Shown: positions 7,140-11,394 of the stretch, piece by piece
Layout of the letters: every line of letters begins with the position of its first letter
Position numbering within the stretch: position 1 is the stretch's first letter
Assembly: GCA_964632945.1 (NCBI GenBank)
Contig: CAZWCX010000184.1
Location: 1 to 11,394 of the forward strand
Direction: 5' to 3'
Source of the DNA: CAZWCX01 sp964632945
GTDB lineage: Bacteria; Planctomycetota; MHYJ01; WSZJ01; CAZWCX01
Length of the DNA stretch: 11,394 nt
The notes under the pieces: generated by a model
What the model saw: the letters and a program-made list of their open reading frames with translations, nothing else
The model's database searches: none
Told to the model about the DNA's origin: nothing
Made by a program: the position numbers and the translations under genes

Positions 7140-7211
7140 TCCTCGTGGGTCTTCCATCTTGAGATCCTGGGTTCGGCCGAGGCGACTTTCGCGCCCGGCA
7201 AGCCACGAGGA
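7140..7211. repeat. 9-bp inverted repeat spanning the ATPase-permease gap
   Basis: TCCTCGTGG (7140-7148) and CCACGAGGA (7203-7211) are perfect reverse complements 54 bases apart, starting six bases after the ATPase stop. In RNA the downstream arm would cover part of the AGGAGGAGG (7208-7216) that precedes the small ORF at 7219. This could moderate translation or protect the 3' end of the ATPase message. Chance cannot be excluded for arms of this length. Confidence 0.35.
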
Positions 7212-7218
7212 GGAGGCG

Positions 7219-7281
7219 ATGACGCGCATCGCCGATGACGAGCCGCGAGGCCCGACGCGAAAAGCGACCGGACCAACCTAG
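7219..7281 (+). CDS. Possible 20-residue leader-type ORF
   Basis: ATG 7219 is preceded by AGGAGGAGG (7208-7216), the longest Shine-Dalgarno-like run in the window, and opens a 20-codon frame, MTRIADDEPRGPTRKATGPT, ending in TAG at 7279. The peptide is hydrophilic and matches nothing I know. It lies between the ATPase and the first permease gene, whose start is 44 bases after the stop. It may be a translated leader that keeps ribosomes near the permease start, or a remnant. The strong ribosome site is the only real evidence. Confidence 0.25.
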   Translation: MTRIADDEPRGPTRKATGPT

Positions 7282-7325
7282 GAGATCATGGGAACAGTCC
7301 CACCAGCACCTCTCAGGACACCCAC

Positions 7326-8228
7326 ATGCTCCACGCACTCCTGCGCGACAACCCCATCTACCAGCGGGAACTCCGCACCAGCACGGTTGCGCGATGGATC
7401 GTGAAAGTCCTGTTCTTCGCCCTGCTCGGGATGGCGTACCTGTCCCTGCCGATCCTGCCGCTGGTGGCCGGGGCGTGGACCGGGGCCGCCTTCGTCGTCA
7501 CCCAGTTCGTGGTCCTGATCCTGGCCATGCTGCTCGCGCAATGGACCCCGCCGGCGCTCGTCGGCGGGACCCTGGCCGGCGAGGCGGAGCGCGGCACCCT
7601 CCCCGGCCTCGTCCTGACCCCCTTCCCCCGGCGCCACATCCTCTTCGGATTCATCGCCGCGCGGGTGCGCACGCTGGTGTTCTGCATCCTGCTCCTGCTC
7701 CCGTTCACCTACACTCCGTTTCTCTTTCTCGGCGAGATCGAGGAGAGCTTCCGATACGCCGAGTCCCAATTCGGACCCTCCTTCGCCCTGCTGCCGACTC
7801 CCGATGCCAAGGACAGTGAGCCGGCCGTCCTCACTGCGGTACCCTCTCCGCCCGTTTCCCTCCGCAGGGACCCCGCCGTCCTGTTCCTGTTGGCCGTCTT
7901 TCCGATCTGGCTCGTCTTCTTTCTCCTCCTCGAGGTGCTCTTCTCTTCTTCGATCACCGTTTATTGTTCCGTGGAGATGCGCAGCACGGCCGCCTCCGTC
8001 GGCCTGGCCTACATGCTCATCCTCCTACTCCCCTGCGTGTTCGGTCTGTTCACCTCTCCGCTCATGATCCTGGTCAGCACGCTGTTCTCCGCCGGGAGGA
8101 ACACGGCCTCCAATACCATCCTCCAGCAGATTCTCGGGGGCGGCCTGGGTGTGCTCTTCAAGCTGGGCGCTTCCGCCGGCGCCCTGCTGCTCGCCGAACG
8201 GCGGCTTGACCGTTGGATGCACGCATGA
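7326..8228 (+). CDS. ABC-2 type permease, first subunit
   Basis: This 300-residue integral membrane protein has the layout of ABC-2 exporter permeases: a short cytosolic N-terminus with NPIYQRELR (9-17), two membrane segments (about 27-48 and 53-71), the cytosolic coupling segment GEAERGTLPGLVLTPFPRRH (85-104), and further segments near 108-134, 185-206, 224-253 and 270-290. A non-membrane loop at 136-182 is probably extracytoplasmic and contains an Asp/Glu/Pro-rich part. The ATG at 7326 has AGGA at 7315-7318. Its stop overlaps the start of the second permease in ATGA, so the two subunits are probably made in equal amounts and form a heterodimeric channel driven by the upstream ATPase. Substrate not identifiable. 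Confidence 0.85.
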   Translation: MLHALLRDNPIYQRELRTSTVARWIVKVLFFALLGMAYLSLPILPLVAGAWTGAAFVVTQFVVLILAMLLAQWTPPALVGGTLAGEAERGTLPGLVLTPFPRRHILFGFIAARVRTLVFCILLLLPFTYTPFLFLGEIEESFRYAESQFGPSFALLPTPDAKDSEPAVLTAVPSPPVSLRRDPAVLFLLAVFPIWLVFFLLLEVLFSSSITVYCSVEMRSTAASVGLAYMLILLLPCVFGLFTSPLMILVSTLFSAGRNTASNTILQQILGGGLGVLFKLGASAGALLLAERRLDRWMHA

Positions 8229-9064
8229 GGGCGCTCCTGAAGGAATCTCTCGCGAGCCCCGTGTATCTCCGTGAAAGCGGAGCCCGCGGTTGTCGTACGC
8301 GCGGGATCGGCATCGTCCTCGGAATCGAGGTCGGCATGTTCTACCTGGCGATGATCCTGCTCATCGCCGCGGCGTTGGAACCGGACAACCTGCCGGCGAT
8401 CCTGGGCATGACTTGGTTGCTGGCGGGGGTGAGCGACATCGGCGCGCGGATCCTCGGCGTGCTGCTCCTGGGCGACTCGGTCGCGGGGGAACGATCCCTC
8501 CGGACCCTCGAACCGCTCCTCCTGTCCCCCGCGCCCCGGCCGGCGATCGTGCTGGCGAAATTGCTGGCCCGCCTCCGCCCGCTGAAGCCCCTCGTATTCG
8601 CAATCGTGCCGGGCCTGGTCGTGTTCCCGCCCGCGATCTCGTACCTGATCGCTCCGCATGTCGCGGCCGCCGCGCCGGCGATGGGCGGTACGCCGATCAC
8701 CTTCGCGGGCCTGACCGCCACCCTGTACGTGGTCACGCTCTATCCGTTCGTATCGATCGCCTCGTCGCTGTTTCTCGGGGCGTCGATCGGAATCTTCTTT
8801 TCGACGGCCATTCGCGACCACGGCCTGGCACTCGCCCTCGCCTTCGGCGCGGTGCTCCTCCTCAGCATCGGCTTCTGCGTTCTGTCCTATTTCATGTCCG
8901 TCTTCGGGATGCTGGGAGGTATGTTGAGCGCCCAGGTCCACGCCGCGTTGGGGGTGATCCCGGCACTGCTGGTCGTGCTGGAGGAATTCGTCGCGCGCGC
9001 CGGACCCGCCGGCCTTCTGCTGTGGTGGCTGGCGAGCGATTTCGACCGACTGGCCGCCGAGTGA
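8225..9064 (+). CDS. ABC-2 type permease, second subunit
   Basis: This 279-residue protein is also an ABC-2 type permease. It begins with KESLASPVYLRES (6-18), comparable to the NPI-x-RELR segment of its neighbour, has membrane segments near 28-50, 57-82, 122-145, 160-194, 200-224 and 243-268, and carries the typical coupling segment AGERSLRTLEPLLLSPAP (87-104). It has no evident ATPase domain. ATG 8225 lies inside the stop region of the previous gene (ATGA overlap) and has no strong ribosome site of its own, so translation most likely reinitiates after the first permease. An in-frame TTG at 8213 would add four residues but lacks support. It is the last gene of its unit and is followed by a convergent gene pair. 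Confidence 0.85.
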   Translation: MRALLKESLASPVYLRESGARGCRTRGIGIVLGIEVGMFYLAMILLIAAALEPDNLPAILGMTWLLAGVSDIGARILGVLLLGDSVAGERSLRTLEPLLLSPAPRPAIVLAKLLARLRPLKPLVFAIVPGLVVFPPAISYLIAPHVAAAAPAMGGTPITFAGLTATLYVVTLYPFVSIASSLFLGASIGIFFSTAIRDHGLALALAFGAVLLLSIGFCVLSYFMSVFGMLGGMLSAQVHAALGVIPALLVVLEEFVARAGPAGLLLWWLASDFDRLAAE

Positions 9065-9089
9065 CCCGGGACGAGTCCGGATGCTTCCG

Positions 9090-9109
9090 GAAGCCGCGGC
9101 AGCGGCTTC
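9090..9109. terminator. Hairpin after the second permease gene
   Basis: GAAGCCGC (9090-9097) and GCGGCTTC (9102-9109) make a perfect 8-bp stem with a 4-base loop, 25 bases after the permease stop. The overlapping 12-base palindrome GCTTCCGGAAGC (9083-9094) offers an alternative fold. No T-tract follows, so it may be a Rho-assisted end or a stabilising 3' hairpin. Confidence 0.4.
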
Positions 9110-9212
9110 AGGAACCATTCGCCCGCGGGCTCCCGGCCGCGTCACCGGCCAGGACCCCCGGGGCGACCGACGTGCGATTCGCGGTGTCGCGCGCTGGGCG
9201 AGGCAGTCTGGG

Positions 9213-9239
9213 TCCCGCCGGACTCCCAGGCCGGCGGGA
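9213..9239. terminator. Hairpin after the minus-strand permease gene
   Basis: TCCCGCCGG (9213-9221) and CCGGCGGGA (9231-9239) are a perfect 9-bp inverted repeat with a 9-base loop, 45 bases past the stop of the convergent permease. It is symmetric and could serve transcripts from both sides. There is no T-tract on either strand. Confidence 0.4.
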
Positions 9240-9284
9240 GCCGGATGAATCGCGAGCAGCGGAGCTGTTCGTGAGGAATCCGGG

Positions 9285-10997
9285 CTAGGTGGACGCCTGC
9301 CCCGCGCCGGACGGTCCCGATCCGGCGGGCGGGATCTCCCGGCGGGCGGCCGGTCCACGCTTGCGCCGGATGATCGTGGTCTCCTTGCGCGCCACTTCCT
9401 TCAACCGGCCCTCGACGATGCCCCGCCGCGCCGCCGCCCAGATTCCGAGGACGACGCCGACGGACGAGTACAGCACCGCGCCGAAGAAGTGGCTCAGGCC
9501 GCCGCCCACCGCCCCGCCGCCGGCAACCAGCGGAACGAGCGGGCGCAGGTCCCACGCCGAGGTCAGGAAGCTCATTCCGGAAACGAAGGCGTGCGTACTG
9601 CTCCCAACCCCCGCCGGACCCAGCCATCCCCAGGTGGGCAGGAGGATCGCGGGAATGCCGGTGAGCAGTCCCGCGATGACGTACACGATCCAGAGACGCG
9701 AAGACTCCCGCAGATCGCAGGTGCCGAGCAGCAGGCCCAGACCGGACCCGAGCACGAGCAGTCCCAGCAACGGCGCCAGCGCGTAGGCCTGGAGGTGCGC
9801 CATCGCCGCCGACCCGATCGCATGCGCTCCGGCCGAGGGGGCAAGCAACGCCACCGCCACGACTCCGGCGACCACCGCCCCTCCGACCAGGACGGCGGCC
9901 CCCGTCCGCGGTCCGGGGAACAGCAACCGCCGGACCGACCATCCGCCGCGCAGTTGCTCGAATTCCTCGCGCATCCGGAAGGTCAGGATCGGGTTCTCCG
10001 CGGCGAAGGCAAGGGCCACGACCATCCCCAATCCCGCCGCCGACCAGAAATACGACAGGACCCCCCCCAGGTCCGCGACCGGTAGCCGCCCCGCCCCATA
10101 GGCGATCCCAGCCGCGCCTTGCAGCAGCCCGGCCGCGAGGAAGGCGAAGTAGAAGATCCGCATCGGGGTCGCGCGATTCGCCCACGCCGGCCTCATCCGG
10201 TTCGTCGTCAGAAGGTAGAACCAGGTGACCAGCAATGCCCACACGGAAAACGGCGCCACTCCGAAGTAAAATACGGACTCGATGGGGCTGAGCGACGGCA
10301 GGAGAACCCCGAAGGCGGTCAGGATCGCGGAGGCGGCGCCGGATGGGCCCGCCAGAGCGGAGAGGGTCGAGCCGACCACCTGGGTGCCCCAGCAGACGCA
10401 CGGGCAGAATCCCACGGTGCCGACGAACAGAAGCGGACCGTACGTGACCATCACCGCCATGCGCGCCGACGAAACCAGGGAGGAGACGAAGAGGGTGACC
10501 ATGACGATGGCCGACGAAACCCCCAGCGTGAACAGAATGCCGGCGCAGAGCTCCGTGAGCCCCACCCCCCCGAAGAGGAAGCTGACGAATACCAGGGGGA
10601 GGAGGGCGCTGATGAAGGTCACGACGTAGGTCATGCAGGCAAGAAACTTGCCCAACACCAGCTCCCAGGGACGGATACCGGTGACCAGGAGCATCTCGTA
10701 GGTCTTCTTCTCCCGCTCGGACACGATCGCCGTGCAGCTGAAGGCGGGGAAGACGAACACCGAGACGAAGAAGACAAACGTGACGAATCCGAGAAACACC
10801 GACTGGCCGATGTGGCTGGAAATCACGGCCTTTCCGGGGGTGATCGAGGCGGCGATGGTGCCGAAGAGGATGGTCGCGAACAGGCCGAGGATGAGGAGGA
10901 AGGTGGCGAAAAAGCGTTTTCCCCGGAACGTTGCCCGCAGTTCCTTGATGATGATGGGATTGGTGATGGTCCCCTCGAGGAATTCGTGGAGGGTCAC
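9285..10997 (-). CDS. Large ABC-2 type permease (570 aa)
   Basis: This 570-residue membrane protein has about twelve membrane segments. It opens with ITNPIIIKELRATFRGKRFF (11-30), the usual ABC-2 N-terminal element, followed by a first segment at about 31-50, and the coupling segment SEREKKTYEMLLVTGIRPWE (93-112). A second half from about residue 315 carries NPILTFRMREEFEQLR (335-350) and more segments at 366-387, 404-426, 434-455 and 501-522. The length, about twice that of the neighbouring permeases, suggests an ABC-2 unit with extra segments. Cysteines alternate in GFCPCVCWG (C198, C200, C202). The tail (540-570) is basic, then Pro/Gly/Ser-rich. GTG 10997 is chosen over upstream in-frame starts because GGAGG lies 5 bases before it and the upstream translation is not protein-like. 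It overlaps the upstream gene by GTGA. Confidence 0.85.
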   Translation of the reverse strand: MTLHEFLEGTITNPIIIKELRATFRGKRFFATFLLILGLFATILFGTIAASITPGKAVISSHIGQSVFLGFVTFVFFVSVFVFPAFSCTAIVSEREKKTYEMLLVTGIRPWELVLGKFLACMTYVVTFISALLPLVFVSFLFGGVGLTELCAGILFTLGVSSAIVMVTLFVSSLVSSARMAVMVTYGPLLFVGTVGFCPCVCWGTQVVGSTLSALAGPSGAASAILTAFGVLLPSLSPIESVFYFGVAPFSVWALLVTWFYLLTTNRMRPAWANRATPMRIFYFAFLAAGLLQGAAGIAYGAGRLPVADLGGVLSYFWSAAGLGMVVALAFAAENPILTFRMREEFEQLRGGWSVRRLLFPGPRTGAAVLVGGAVVAGVVAVALLAPSAGAHAIGSAAMAHLQAYALAPLLGLLVLGSGLGLLLGTCDLRESSRLWIVYVIAGLLTGIPAILLPTWGWLGPAGVGSSTHAFVSGMSFLTSAWDLRPLVPLVAGGGAVGGGLSHFFGAVLYSSVGVVLGIWAAARRGIVEGRLKEVARKETTIIRRKRGPAARREIPPAGSGPSGAGQAST

Positions 10998-11394
10998 GCG
11001 ATCCTCCCTTCGAATCCGGGTCGGCGACGGCGCGACCGTCGTGCGCGGATGACGGCCGCCAGGGTGAGCAGCGTCCCCAGGCCGCCGTAGGCGCCCACAA
11101 ACAGGTTCCACGGCGGAATCCCGGGGCCCCCGGCCTCGAGGGCGGTGGGAAAGGACGGCGGCCAAGGCCGGGGATGGCCGGACTGCTCGTACACCTCGTA
11201 GCGGGAGACCCACGCGACGCCAAACAGGGTCAGCGGACTGAACGGATAGAGGTTGCCGACGGAGGCCGTGACGAGCGGCGCCCCCTCCCCCTCGACGCGC
11301 GGCGCGGACAAGTCTTCCAGTGCCCAGATCATGAGGGGCGCCACGGCACAGAAGACGAGGACGCCGAAGAGGACGCCGACGCGGACGAGCGAAC
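10994..11394 (-). CDS. C-terminal part of a membrane protein, probably ABC-exporter related (truncated by window)
   Basis: The frame is open from the window edge to the TGA at 10994-10996, giving at least 132 residues, so the N-terminal part lies outside the window. The visible piece starts with a hydrophobic segment (RVGVLFGVLVFCAVAPLMIW), continues with a non-membrane loop containing aromatic and Pro-rich stretches, and ends with one more membrane helix, WNLFVGAYGGLGTLLTLAAV, before a basic tail (RARRSRRRRPG). This fits the end of an ABC-2 type permease or a related subunit. The stop overlaps the GTG of the 570-residue permease in GTGA, which supports a shared complex. Family assignment is mostly from context. 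Confidence 0.6.
   Translation of the reverse strand, partial: SLVRVGVLFGVLVFCAVAPLMIWALEDLSAPRVEGEGAPLVTASVGNLYPFSPLTLFGVAWVSRYEVYEQSGHPRPWPPSFPTALEAGGPGIPPWNLFVGAYGGLGTLLTLAAVIRARRSRRRRPGFEGRIA

Noticed and set aside
7288..7404. 38-codon ORF from ATG 7288 with TAGGAG before it
   Set aside because: It overlaps the permease start out of frame and its Pro/Thr/Ser-rich translation looks like an off-frame reading.
10998..11213. Extra 72 N-terminal residues on the 570-residue permease
   Set aside because: The segment is antisense-like noise overlapping the upstream gene in another frame, whereas GTG 10997 has a good ribosome site and places the NPI-x-ELR element correctly.

Overview
The window is a GC-rich bacterial chromosome segment (roughly two thirds G+C). 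It opens with the last ~177 bases of a 16S rRNA gene and continues with nine well-supported protein genes, the last of them cut by the window edge. Starts are ATG or GTG, mostly with Shine-Dalgarno sequences, and four gene pairs overlap by exactly 4 bases (ATGA or GTGA). The 16S gene is not followed by tRNAs, 23S or 5S. A hairpin plus T-rich tract sits about 120 bases after its end and protein genes follow, so the rRNA genes look unlinked. That arrangement is known from several phyla, Planctomycetes among them, but I cannot place the organism in a phylum from this sequence alone.

Left part (1-3050, + strand): the 16S end; a C-rich interval with a terminator-like hairpin and one doubtful small ORF; a class I SAM-dependent methyltransferase (737-1537); and an LCAT-like alpha/beta hydrolase with a visible Ser/Asp/His candidate triad (1698-3050).

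Middle (3184-4083, - strand): a compact two-gene unit, a double zinc-ribbon protein of the zf-TFIIB type followed 12 bases later by a small unrecognised membrane protein. It is divergent from the next unit.

Right-middle (4326-9064, + strand): a likely operon of a WbqC-like protein, a WecA/TagO/MraY-type polyprenyl-phosphate sugar-1-phosphate transferase, an ABC exporter ATPase and two ABC-2 type permeases. The first three genes are joined by ATGA overlaps, the two permeases by another ATGA overlap, and a 191-base gap with a long-range inverted repeat separates the ATPase from the permeases. The set suggests synthesis of a lipid-linked surface glycan linked to an exporter; the substrate cannot be read from the sequence. 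The transferase has Asn where the family normally has a conserved Asp in its GDxGS motif.

Right end (9285-11394, - strand): a 570-residue ABC-2 type permease and, overlapping it by GTGA, the C-terminal end of another membrane protein that runs off the window. This unit converges on the previous exporter across a 220-base spacer holding two perfect hairpins.

I saw no CRISPR array, insertion sequence, phage gene or tRNA. Nothing here is clearly a new defence or mobile system. The most unusual points are the unlinked 16S gene, the Asp-to-Asn change in the sugar-phosphate transferase and the tight coupling of glycan and export genes.
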